NCBI GenBank assembly: GCA_008501825.1
Contig: QQUA01000010.1
Location: forward strand, 1-64,000
DNA from: Planctomycetota bacterium
Lineage (GTDB): Bacteria; Planctomycetota; UBA1135
Reading direction: 5' to 3'
Length of the DNA stretch: 64,000 bases
Positions 39,570-47,715 of the stretch are shown in pieces. Each line of letters opens with the position of its first letter. Positions within the stretch are counted from its first letter, which is position 1. The position numbers and the translations under genes were made by a program. A model generated the notes under the pieces. The model was not told the origin of the DNA. It ran no database searches and saw only the letters and a list, made by a program, of their open reading frames with translations.

Positions 39570-41045
39570 TCATTTCTTCTTGGAATGAAAGAGTTGCCGC
39601 TTTCTCAGCCGATTGCCGTAATTTTTCTCCATCCGCTGTTCCCACAAGTCCAAGACCTCTTGGGGTTCCGCTTGTCCGCCGCGATCCTGGCAAACATCCA
39701 TCCAATGCTCCAAGGCTTGTTTGAGCCGTTTCTTTTCTGGCGCGAATTCGATTTTCGAAGCCAAGTTGCGGATTTCATAGGGATCATTTTCCAAATCGTA
39801 GAGCTCTTCCGCAGGACGATTGGAAGCGAAAAGCTTGGCCTGCACCGGGTTCAATTCGCCGTTCGCATGCAATTCCCGCATCAAGGACAACATCGGATAA
39901 CTCCATTCTTTGTAGCGATTCAAAAGTAGAAAAGGACGTTCGGGATAAAAATTTCGGATGTATCGAAACCGCCGGTCGCGAATGCTGCGTATTCGAAATA
40001 CGGTTTCATCGCATCGATCGCGGCTGGCAAAGACGTATTCCCTCGGCGATAAGTCTTTAGCACCGAATAGCGGTCGTCCGGCCATGCTGGCCGGAATTTT
40101 TTGACCGGCTAATGCCATCAGGGTGGGGCCCAGATCCAGCAAAGAAACCAAGTCATCCACTTGCGGAGATTGGGGCCAGCCTGCAGGAAGAGGATGTTCT
40201 TTGGGCCAACGAACCATAAGAGGTACGTGCAAACCGGAGTCATAGCACCATTGCTTGCCTCGGACCATGGCGCGTCCGTGATCGGCGAAGAAAAACACCA
40301 ACGTATTTCGGTCCAAACCCTCTTTGCGCAGATGTTCCAAAATCAAACCGACCTTGGCGTCCAAAGCCATGACGGTATTCAAGTATTGGGCCCAATCGCC
40401 TCGGGCCAAAGAGTGATCAGGGTAATAGGGGGGAAGTTTCACCGCTTCCGGATTCGCCGCCTTCGGCAAACTTTCGTGAGCCCGATCCCAACTCTTTCCC
40501 CGATGAGTTTCCGAAAAATTGATTTGAGCGAAGAAAGGTTGATGGCTTTTCAACTGATCCCAGCGTTTGCCGTCGAAAGCCTTTCCCTCGTAGTGGAAAT
40601 TCCAATCCATCTTGCCGGTGCCCCGGAAAGGAATTTCCTGCGTTGAGCTACTGAGGTGCACCAGGTTAGCGGTGAAATAACCGGCCGGTCGCAACCAGTC
40701 GGTCAGGACTTTGACTCCTTCCGGTAAAACAAAACCGTCCTGGCGATGAGAGCGGTGATTGTGGGTTCCCACGGCGATCGGCCAAGTTCCGGTCATCCAA
40801 CCGGAACGACTTACGGAACAAACCGGAGCTGGAGCAAACGCCCGGCGATAGAGGACGCCTTCGGCCGCCAAGCGGTCCAAATTCGGCGTTTGCAGTTCCG
40901 GTGTGCCCAAACAGGCCAACTCCGGGCCCATGTCTTCCGCCACCAACCACAAAACGTTCAAAGGCCGCGGATCACTTACTTCCTTTGGGGCGGTTTGAGG
41001 CCACAAGGCAAACAAAAACAACGCCAGCAGGGAAGTTCCGGTCAT
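39570..41045 (-). CDS. Secreted sulfatase (sulfoglucosamine sulfohydrolase-like)
   Basis: A 491-residue sulfatase with a signal peptide (about 1-20). The metal site begins with LVAEDMG at about 34-40, and the active-site signature is APVCSVSRSGWMTG with Cys76 as the residue to be converted to formylglycine; the usual C-x-P/A-S-R has Val78. HRGKSWD and FFFADHGRAM are further metal or substrate segments. Planctomycetes carry many such enzymes for sulfated polysaccharides. The C-terminal region (ELYDLENDPYEIRNLA) is typical of the family. It is the last gene of a leftward set with rsfS and the pyrophosphatase (54-base gap), so it may be co-transcribed by position only. Confidence 0.9.
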   Translation of the reverse strand: MTGTSLLALFLFALWPQTAPKEVSDPRPLNVLWLVAEDMGPELACLGTPELQTPNLDRLAAEGVLYRRAFAPAPVCSVSRSGWMTGTWPIAVGTHNHRSHRQDGFVLPEGVKVLTDWLRPAGYFTANLVHLSSSTQEIPFRGTGKMDWNFHYEGKAFDGKRWDQLKSHQPFFAQINFSETHRGKSWDRAHESLPKAANPEAVKLPPYYPDHSLARGDWAQYLNTVMALDAKVGLILEHLRKEGLDRNTLVFFFADHGRAMVRGKQWCYDSGLHVPLMVRWPKEHPLPAGWPQSPQVDDLVSLLDLGPTLMALAGQKIPASMAGRPLFGAKDLSPREYVFASRDRCDETVFRIRSIRDRRFRYIRNFYPERPFLLLNRYKEWSYPMLSLMRELHANGELNPVQAKLFASNRPAEELYDLENDPYEIRNLASKIEFAPEKKRLKQALEHWMDVCQDRGGQAEPQEVLDLWEQRMEKNYGNRLRKRQLFHSKKK

Positions 41046-41099
41046 GGACCCACCATAACCGCGAAGCCGCGCGGGGGAATTGGGAAGAAAGAAAAGCGC

Positions 41100-41453
41100 T
41101 TATCCGGCCTGGGCGGCCGGCGGCTCCTGCTCGCTGGTGGAAAGGGGAACTTCTTCCGCTTCCAACCACAGCGTATCCAGGGCATAAAACTCCCGGGCCT
41201 CTTCGGTCAAAATATGAACCACTACCGACTCGAAATCAATCAACAACCAAGGCGAACTGCTTTGGCCCTCGATCCGGCCTTTGGATAAACCCTTAGCCTT
41301 CGCGGCGGCGTTTAAGGACTCGGCCAAGCCACGAGTTTGTCGAGCCGAATGGGTGGTGACCAGGACGAAATAATCGGTGATGAAAAGCAAGTCGGAGACT
41401 TGCAACACCCGCACCTGGTCACCGCGGAATTCGACCGCTTCGTGCGCCAGCAT
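41100..41453 (-). CDS. rsfS: Ribosomal silencing factor RsfS (Iojap family)
   Basis: A protein of about 117 residues with the family signature [22 protein letters not shown] followed by [10 protein letters not shown] and [30 protein letters not shown]. RsfS binds ribosomal protein uL14 and blocks subunit joining when nutrients are low. The family normally has about ten residues before the first shared helix; upstream in-frame codons are open but offer no ATG, GTG or TTG beyond the TTG at 41456, so an unusual CTG start or the ATG at 41453 are the options. It lies 73 bases downstream of the pyrophosphatase gene. Confidence 0.9.
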   Translation of the reverse strand: MLAHEAVEFRGDQVRVLQVSDLLFITDYFVLVTTHSARQTRGLAESLNAAAKAKGLSKGRIEGQSSSPWLLIDFESVVVHILTEEAREFYALDTLWLEAEEVPLSTSEQEPPAAQAG

Positions 41454-41529
41454 CAAGGCCAGCGCACGAGCGTTTTCGGGTTGAGTTTGTTGACTCAGAG
41501 TTCTGTCCGTTGAAACCGGGGAAAGAAGA

Positions 41530-43590
41530 TCAACCGGCGAAGAAGGGCAGAAGCAGCAGGCTGACCACCGACATCAATTTGATGAGGATGTTCAAGGACG
41601 GGCCGGAGGTGTCCTTGAAGGGGTCGCCGACAGTATCGCCGACCACCGCCGCCTTGTGCGGATCGGAGCCCTTGCCGCCGTGGTGGCCGCTTTCGATGTA
41701 TTTCTTGGCGTTGTCCCAAGCACCACCGGCGTTGGCCATGAAGATTGCCATCATCACGCCACCGGACAGGGCGCCGGCGAGGAGGCCGCCGAGCATTTCC
41801 ACCCCACCGAATTTACCGACCAAGACCGGAGCGGCAATGGCCAGCAAACCAGGCAGAATCATTTCCCGCAAGGAACCCTTGGTGGAAATCGCCACGCAGG
41901 CGGCGTAATCGGGCTTGCCGGTGCCTTCCAGAATGCCCGGGATCTCCCGGAACTGGCGCCGCACCTCTTCAATCATCGAGAAGGCGGCTCGGCCCACGGC
42001 CTGCATGGTCATGGCGCCGAACAGGAACGGCAGCATGCCGCCGATGAACAAACCGATGACCAAGTTCGGCTCGGTGATGTCCAAGCTGAAAGCGGTGCCG
42101 GAACCCTCGGCCAAACGGGTGGCGGTGGCTCCGTAGGCGGAGAAGAAGGCCAGGGCGGTCAGCGCCGCCGAACCGATGGCAAAACCCTTACCGATGGCGG
42201 CGGTGGTGTTGCCTACCGCGTCCAAGCTGTCGGTGCGCTTGCGGACTTCCGGCGGCAATTCAGCCATTTCCGCCACCCCACCGGCGTTGTCGGCCACCGG
42301 GCCGTAAGCGTCGACGCCCAGGGAAATCCCCAAGGTGGACAGCATGCCGACCGCGGCCAGGGCGATGCCGTAGACCCCGCCGAAGTGGTAGGCCGTAAAG
42401 ATGGCGGCGCAAATCACCAGGACCGGCAAGGCGGTCGACTTCATGCCGACGCCCAAACCGCCAATGATGTTGGTGGCTTCACCGGTTTCCGACTGCTCGG
42501 CAATCGATTGCACCGGCTTGTATTCCATCGCCGTGTAGTACTCGGTGATTTTGCCGATCACGACCCCGGCGAACAAGCCGGCGACGATGGCCCAGAACAG
42601 GTCCATGCCGGTGGTGGTCCGGTCGCCGTCGACCACGTTCTCGATGTTGTTGGTCAGGAAGAAGGCCAAGACCACCAGGACCAAGGAAGCCACGATCAAG
42701 CCGCGGAATAGAGCGGCGTGAATCTTGGATTCGTCGTTGGTTTTGACGAAGAAAGTACCGATCACCGAAGCCAGAATGCCGGCACCGGCCAAAGTCAACG
42801 GCAGAGTCACCAAAGGAGTGGCGGCATCGCCGACTTTCAGGACCATGGCGGCGCCCAAAGCCATGGTGGCGATGATGGAACCTACATAGGACTCGAACAG
42901 GTCGGCACCCATGCCGGCGACGTCGCCGACGTTATCGCCGACGTTATCGGCGATGGTGGCCGGGTTGCGGGGGTCGTCTTCCGGGATACCGGCTTCCACC
43001 TTGCCCACCAGGTCGGCGCCGACGTCCGCGGCCTTGGTGTAGATCCCGCCGCCGACACGAGCGAACAAGGCGATCGAGCTGGCTCCGAAGGAGAAGCCCA
43101 GCACCGACTGCAAATCGGTGGCGCTGGTGCCGTACCAGCTTGTAAAGGCATAGACGCCGAGGACGCCCAAACCGACCACGCACATGCCCATCACGGTTCC
43201 ACTGCTAAAGGCAATGGTCAGGGCACCGGAAAGGCTGGTCTTGGCCGCTTCGGTGGTCCTCACCGCCGCCCGGGTGGCGGTGAACATTCCGATCCAACCG
43301 GCCAAGCCGGAGGCGAAGGCCCCAGCCAAGAAGGCAATGACGGTTCGGGTACCTCCACCTTGCTCGTCGCCGAGCAGGAACAGAGCTACCGATACGATCG
43401 CCACGAAACCGAGCAACAAGGTGTACTCAGTGCGCAAGAAAGCCATCGCGCCTTCTTGCACGGCTTTGGCGATCTCCGACATCTTCTCGTCGCCGCCGGG
43501 GGCGTTCATCACCTTCTTTTGCAATGCGAAGGCGACGACCAAACCCACCAGGCCGGCGATCCAAGGGAGATGGTTCAGAATGGTTTCCAT
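41530..43590 (-). CDS. hppA: Membrane-bound proton/sodium-pumping pyrophosphatase
   Basis: A 686-residue protein with about 16 membrane segments. The pyrophosphate-binding core is present: [40 protein letters not shown] and a late [36 protein letters not shown] has Ala where K+-independent enzymes have Lys, so it should be the K+-dependent type; whether it pumps H+ or Na+ is not decided. It hydrolyses PPi in the inner membrane to build an ion gradient. ATG 43590 is preferred; the TTG just before it would add one residue. Confidence 0.95.
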   Translation of the reverse strand: METILNHLPWIAGLVGLVVAFALQKKVMNAPGGDEKMSEIAKAVQEGAMAFLRTEYTLLLGFVAIVSVALFLLGDEQGGGTRTVIAFLAGAFASGLAGWIGMFTATRAAVRTTEAAKTSLSGALTIAFSSGTVMGMCVVGLGVLGVYAFTSWYGTSATDLQSVLGFSFGASSIALFARVGGGIYTKAADVGADLVGKVEAGIPEDDPRNPATIADNVGDNVGDVAGMGADLFESYVGSIIATMALGAAMVLKVGDAATPLVTLPLTLAGAGILASVIGTFFVKTNDESKIHAALFRGLIVASLVLVVLAFFLTNNIENVVDGDRTTTGMDLFWAIVAGLFAGVVIGKITEYYTAMEYKPVQSIAEQSETGEATNIIGGLGVGMKSTALPVLVICAAIFTAYHFGGVYGIALAAVGMLSTLGISLGVDAYGPVADNAGGVAEMAELPPEVRKRTDSLDAVGNTTAAIGKGFAIGSAALTALAFFSAYGATATRLAEGSGTAFSLDITEPNLVIGLFIGGMLPFLFGAMTMQAVGRAAFSMIEEVRRQFREIPGILEGTGKPDYAACVAISTKGSLREMILPGLLAIAAPVLVGKFGGVEMLGGLLAGALSGGVMMAIFMANAGGAWDNAKKYIESGHHGGKGSDPHKAAVVGDTVGDPFKDTSGPSLNILIKLMSVVSLLLLPFFAG

Positions 43591-43611
43591 CAACTTCCGG
43601 GACCTTTTTGA

Positions 43612-43631
43612 AGCCCCACTTTGAGGGGGCT
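43612..43631 (-). terminator. Hairpin between DedA gene and hppA
   Basis: AGCCCC (43612-43617) pairs with GGGGCT (43626-43631). It lies after the DedA gene stop and before the hppA start on the same strand. The T tract is poor, so this may be a weak terminator or an mRNA leader structure. Confidence 0.3.
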
Positions 43632-43654
43632 AGGGGGAAAAGGGACCGAGAAGT

Positions 43655-44413
43655 TTACCGGCGCGAGGCCACTCCGTCAGGTCGCCGAGGGGGAGAACCG
43701 CTTTCCACTTCCTGCCAAACCGGATTTGCCGACTTGGACTCTGCAGTTTCAGGCACCACCGGATCCCCCGAGGGGCCGATTTGCTCGCGTTTGCGGCGTC
43801 GTCTTCGAAGGTCCAGGAAGCGCTTGCGACGACGGCGAATCCGATACAGCACGAAGGCGAATACGGCGGCGCCTCCCGTCAGAATCAAAGGAATTTGGAA
43901 TTCATGAAGCAGAGCGATGGCTCGATCCAAGTTGTCGGCGAAAAAGCTCCCCAGCCACACGGAGATCGGCACGGTCAAGGCGGCTCCGATGGAATCCAAC
44001 AGGGTGAAGCGCCAGTAAGGCATCCCCAAATTGCCGGCGGTGAAGTAGGCCATCATTCGAAATCCCGGAATGAAGCGGGCCAGGAACACCACCAAGTTGC
44101 CGTGCCGGGCAAAGGCTCGGGCGAAACGAGCTTGGTGCCGGGGCTTCATGTGCCGGCGCAGGACCGGCCAGCGATACACGCTTTCCCCGGCCCACTTCCC
44201 CAATACATAGATGATGGAATCCCCGGCCAAGATGCCGCCGTAGCACCAGCCGATGGCTTCCCAATAGCCGAGTTCCCCTTGGGCCACGAAAAAGCCGCTG
44301 CCGAGAATGACGATCTCCTCGGACCACGGCGGCAGCCCTAAACCACAGGCCAACAGCAAGCCGAAAGCCCAGGGCCCCGGATAGCTGGCGAGGATTTCCA
44401 AGAGGAAGTCCAC
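43655..44413 (-). CDS. DedA-family membrane protein
   Basis: A 252-residue membrane protein with the DedA/VTT pattern: LGLPPWSEEIVILGSGFFVA near the N-terminus, GILAGDSIIYVLGKWAG, and the conserved FLARFIPGFRMMAYFTAGNLGM around residues 108-130. Family members move or flip lipids such as undecaprenyl phosphate and phosphatidylethanolamine; the substrate here is unknown. The last 55 residues are a basic then polar cytoplasmic extension, longer than in most relatives. Confidence 0.88.
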   Translation of the reverse strand: MDFLLEILASYPGPWAFGLLLACGLGLPPWSEEIVILGSGFFVAQGELGYWEAIGWCYGGILAGDSIIYVLGKWAGESVYRWPVLRRHMKPRHQARFARAFARHGNLVVFLARFIPGFRMMAYFTAGNLGMPYWRFTLLDSIGAALTVPISVWLGSFFADNLDRAIALLHEFQIPLILTGGAAVFAFVLYRIRRRRKRFLDLRRRRRKREQIGPSGDPVVPETAESKSANPVWQEVESGSPPRRPDGVASRR

Positions 44414-44447
44414 GGCCAGATTCTAGGGCGAAGCCGGCGGCGGCGCC

Positions 44448-45035
44448 TTAGTCGGAACCAAGTTGCTGGGCCAGGATGGCCAAGCGCCGGTCCAGTTCCC
44501 GGAGCTTTTCCGGTTCCGGCAAGGCGAGGAATTCCAAATAACGCTCCGGACCGCCCTCCGGCGCCGAGGGACCGCCGCCGGCGATGAATAACTGCACCAA
44601 ACTGTGGTGAGCCAGCCGCCGGGCGAACTCCTGGGCCTCCGGATGACCTTCCAAACGATCCAGGCTGCGAGCCAAGGCGGTGGCTCGAAGCAGGTGCCAG
44701 CCGTAGGGCTCTGCCGCTTGCCGGGGGCCTTCCTGAACCAAATCCAAGGTGATTTGGGCTCGTTGAAGCGGGGCGGAAGCCGGTGGCGGCGGCTCAACCC
44801 CCAAGCGATGGACCGCGAAGCGCACGCTGTCGTGGGCCGGATCCAGGGCCTGCAGGCGCCGGGCTTCCCGCAACAAGGCGAGGGGTTCGCTGCGGAAATT
44901 GGCGCTTTCGAAGCGGCGTTCCAGCCACCACCGGCGACAAGCCCGCCAACCATCCGCCAGGGGCCAATCCAGTTTTCCGGACCACATGGAAATGGCCAGG
45001 GCGGCGGGCAGGAGGAGGCAGAGCCAGGCTTTCAT
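44448..45035 (-). CDS. Exported or anchored protein of an ABC transporter cluster
   Basis: A 195-residue protein starting at ATG 45035, which overlaps the stop of the upstream membrane gene (ATGA). A hydrophobic N-terminus (MKAWLCLLLPAALAISMW) acts as signal or anchor; the rest is helical and Arg/Leu-rich (SEPLALLREARRLQALDPAH). No family recognised. The coupling places it as third gene after the ABC ATPase and permease. Confidence 0.65.
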   Translation of the reverse strand: MKAWLCLLLPAALAISMWSGKLDWPLADGWRACRRWWLERRFESANFRSEPLALLREARRLQALDPAHDSVRFAVHRLGVEPPPPASAPLQRAQITLDLVQEGPRQAAEPYGWHLLRATALARSLDRLEGHPEAQEFARRLAHHSLVQLFIAGGGPSAPEGGPERYLEFLALPEPEKLRELDRRLAILAQQLGSD

Positions 45036-46150
45036 GGGGCCTGCCGCCAGGGTCGGACCGACAAAACCAGGGCCAGTAGCCCGGAAGCCAACCAGGCCAG
45101 GAGCTGGAGCGGGTCGAACCGCGCCCAAACCAGGTGGAAATCCGGTCCGGTGGCCAGTAGGCCGTCGATTCGAGGCAGGGCGGCTTTCAGCTTCAACAAG
45201 ATTTGGGCCACCCAGGCCACCGGCGAATCGGGAAGCCAAACCTCAGGCCCCGGGCGCCAAGCCGCCAGGGAGGTGAGGGCCAAGGCGAGCAGAAAAGCAA
45301 AACCGGCTCGAACCTGGAGGTGCCGACTCAGGAGTTGGGCGAAAGCAAAGGCCGGCAGGAAAAACAGCCATTGCCCGAGGAGCAACCAGGGCAAGGAGTC
45401 TCGTCCCAACCGTGGAACCCGGAACCGGGCATAAGGACTTTGCAATTGAGGAGCTGTGGTGCCTTCCCCAACTCCATGGGGTCGCCACTGCAACTGCAAC
45501 CTCCCGCTGGCGCTGGCCTTCTCGCCCATGGGCCAGGAAAGCAAGCGGCCTGGGGCTACCGCTTCTTGGCGGCCATCCTGGTCCTGGAACAGGCCGAGGG
45601 TGGCACCTTCTTGGTCGGGCGGGGTCGGCCAATGGAAAGGCAACAAAGCCAATCCTCCCGGCGGAAGGGGCTGGCCGGCGTCCAATTCCCATTCTTGAAC
45701 TTGGGGTAGTTGAACTTGCGGAAAGCCTTCCGCCGGCACTTCCTCGGTGGAAAATCGACTGTGAACGGCGGCAAAGCGATGGGAACTCATCGCTTCCGGC
45801 TCCGGTTGGAATCCTGGAGCCCACGGCGGGATGAGGGCGACCAATAAAAGAGCCAGCCACCACAGGGAGGGGCCCAGCCATTCGGCCAATGGCAACCGCC
45901 AACCGCGCCGGTCGCGCAATCGATCTTCCATCGGCCAACCCTGTTGGCGGCGGCGGTAGACCAGATCGGCGCTTCGATACAGCAGAAACACGCCCAGCCA
46001 ACTAACCAAGGCGAGGTAATCCCCGAGTTGACCGGTGCCCAACTCGGCTTCGGCGCCTAAACGAGCGGCGAGCAACAGCCAAAGCACCGCTCCAGCCAGG
46101 GCCCAATGGCCGAATACATCTCGGCAGGCTTGTTGAACCAGGAGCTTCAT
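45032..46150 (-). CDS. Membrane protein, probable ABC exporter permease
   Basis: A 372-residue protein with about six hydrophobic segments (ALAGAVLWLLLAARL, LALVSWLGVFLLY, LWWLALLLVALIPPW, then three after residue 245) and a large extracytoplasmic domain at about 120-245. It starts at ATG 46150, overlapping the stop of the ATPase gene, as expected for an ABC-2-type permease and its ATPase. The substrate is unknown. An extension to 46198 would run into ATPase coding sequence and is rejected. Confidence 0.7.
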   Translation of the reverse strand: MKLLVQQACRDVFGHWALAGAVLWLLLAARLGAEAELGTGQLGDYLALVSWLGVFLLYRSADLVYRRRQQGWPMEDRLRDRRGWRLPLAEWLGPSLWWLALLLVALIPPWAPGFQPEPEAMSSHRFAAVHSRFSTEEVPAEGFPQVQLPQVQEWELDAGQPLPPGGLALLPFHWPTPPDQEGATLGLFQDQDGRQEAVAPGRLLSWPMGEKASASGRLQLQWRPHGVGEGTTAPQLQSPYARFRVPRLGRDSLPWLLLGQWLFFLPAFAFAQLLSRHLQVRAGFAFLLALALTSLAAWRPGPEVWLPDSPVAWVAQILLKLKAALPRIDGLLATGPDFHLVWARFDPLQLLAWLASGLLALVLSVRPWRQAP

Positions 46151-46749
46151 GCCGTGGCCGGGCGGAGGCTGAGGCGGGTTTGCACCAGGGTTTCGCAACC
46201 GGTGCCGGGAGGCGCCAGCACCAGGCAGGCTTGCCGGCCCTGATCGAGGATTTCAGTCAATCGATTCATGCCCTCCCGATCGAGGGCGGTTTGGGGCTCG
46301 TCCAACACCACCAGCGGTGGGTCGCCTAACCAGGCCCGAGCCAAGTTCAAACGCTGCTTCCAGCCGCGGGAAAGGGTTCGAATTCGGTGGCGGGTGGCGT
46401 CCTGCAGTTGAAACAAGGCGATCGCTTGTTGAGCTTGTCGCAGACATTCCCGGCTGGGTTGGGCGCATAGAGCGGCGAGTTGACTCAGGTAATCCTGGAC
46501 CTTGAGATGCTCGGGAAATCGGGGTTCTTGCGGGACGTAACCCAAGTGCTCCGGTCGCCGCAGGCTTCCCCGGGCCGGTCGCCGCAAGCCGCAGACGATT
46601 TGCGCCAGGGTGGTTTTGCCTAAACCGTTGGGTCCTTCCAGGAGGCACCGCTCCCCCGGCAATAGCCGTAGATCGAGAGGCGCAAAAAGCGAGCGACGCC
46701 GGCGGCGCGCCTCGATGCCGCGAAGATGGAGTAGCGGAGCGTTGTCCAT
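46147..46749 (-). CDS. ABC transporter ATP-binding protein
   Basis: A 200-residue ATPase with Walker A GPNGLGKTT at about 39-47, Q-loop YVPQEPRFPEH, signature LSRGWKQRLNLARA and Walker B LVVLDEP. The C-signature LSRGW departs from LSGGQ. It is short for the family, close to the CcmA size class, and lacks a clear H-loop His (APPGTG instead). First gene of a three-gene leftward cluster; divergent from a glutaredoxin-like gene 27 bases away. Confidence 0.88.
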   Translation of the reverse strand: MDNAPLLHLRGIEARRRRRSLFAPLDLRLLPGERCLLEGPNGLGKTTLAQIVCGLRRPARGSLRRPEHLGYVPQEPRFPEHLKVQDYLSQLAALCAQPSRECLRQAQQAIALFQLQDATRHRIRTLSRGWKQRLNLARAWLGDPPLVVLDEPQTALDREGMNRLTEILDQGRQACLVLAPPGTGCETLVQTRLSLRPATA

Positions 46750-46776
46750 GGCCTATGTAGAGCCGACAATACCCGG

Positions 46777-47061
46777 ATGCTACGACCTCGCCGCGCATTT
46801 TCGCAGCCGCAAGTGTTGCGCTTGTACTCGCGGCCGGGTTGTTGCCTTTGCGACCAAGTTCAGGAAGCCCTGGCTCCTTGGTTGCAGAGCGGCAAGCTGA
46901 GCTTGAAAGTGGTGAACATCGAGGATGACCCCGAGTTGGAAAGCCGATTCGGTCAAGTGATTCCGGTGTTGGAAGATCCAGAAGGTCGGGTTTTGGCGAA
47001 AGGCAAGTTTCGGGTGGAGGAAGCCATGGCACGATGGCAACGACGGAGGAAGGCAAGGTGA
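46777..47061 (+). CDS. Glutaredoxin-like thioredoxin-fold protein
   Basis: A 94-residue protein with LRLYSRPGCCLCDQVQEAL near its start: a CxxC-type redox site (Cys-Leu-Cys preceded by Cys) of the glutaredoxin/DUF836 kind, followed by VVNIEDDPELESRFGQVIPVL, where the cis-Pro of the thioredoxin fold is visible. It probably reduces disulfides in the cytoplasm. Its stop overlaps the GTG start proposed for the FHA gene. Confidence 0.8.
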   Translation: MLRPRRAFSQPQVLRLYSRPGCCLCDQVQEALAPWLQSGKLSLKVVNIEDDPELESRFGQVIPVLEDPEGRVLAKGKFRVEEAMARWQRRRKAR

Positions 47062-47591
47062 AGTTGATTCGGCGCGACGACGGCAGCGAACATGCACTTG
47101 AGGAAGGCATGGTTTTCGGCCGCAGCCCCCAGTGCCAAGCCACCGTGTCCGATTCCAGTATTTCCCGGCGGCACGCTCAAGTGGAGCTGCGCGATGGCCA
47201 GTGGTGGATGGTCGACTTGGGGTCTTCCAATGGTTCCGCTCGCAATGGTCGGAAGGAGAATGCTTTTCCCCTTCAACCCGGAGATTTGGTGACCTTAGGG
47301 GCGGTGGCTTTCGACGTTCAAGGCAAAGCCCCGGCGGCGACTGCGCCGTTGGCCGATTCAGATCCGATAGAGGTTGCGCCCGAGCCGCCCAAGCCGGTTG
47401 CCGACGTCGCCGAAAAAGAGCGCGCTCGAATTCGAGCGGAGTTGCGTAACCAAAAGCGCTCTGCAGGCTTAGGCGATTTGGATCAGCTTTCCTTCAGCAT
47501 GAAACTGGGAGTTTTCGCGGTTGCGGTTTTGGTGCTCATTGGGGTTTATTACGGCGTGCAATTCTTGGGCAATATGATTTCCCCGCCTTAG
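47058..47591 (+). CDS. FHA-domain protein with C-terminal membrane anchor
   Basis: A 177-residue protein. Residues about 15-90 form a forkhead-associated domain: FGRSPQCQATVSDSSISRRH and DLGSSNGSARNG, which binds phosphothreonine peptides. A Pro/Ala linker and charged helix lead to a membrane segment near the end (LGVFAVAVLVLIGVYYGVQFL). The GTG at 47058 has GGAGGA at seven bases and overlaps the previous stop; ATG 47034 is an alternative that overlaps by 28 bases. Probably part of Ser/Thr kinase signalling at the membrane. Confidence 0.85.
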   Translation: MKLIRRDDGSEHALEEGMVFGRSPQCQATVSDSSISRRHAQVELRDGQWWMVDLGSSNGSARNGRKENAFPLQPGDLVTLGAVAFDVQGKAPAATAPLADSDPIEVAPEPPKPVADVAEKERARIRAELRNQKRSAGLGDLDQLSFSMKLGVFAVAVLVLIGVYYGVQFLGNMISPP

Positions 47592-47715
47592 ATCGGTACC
47601 GAATCGAAACGACCACCCGATTCATTTTCGTCTCCGGTTTAGGATCGGAAGACGTTGGTTCGGGCATACCCCCTCCATTCCCCCCAAGAACCGAAGCCAT
47701 TCAGATCCATTGCCG

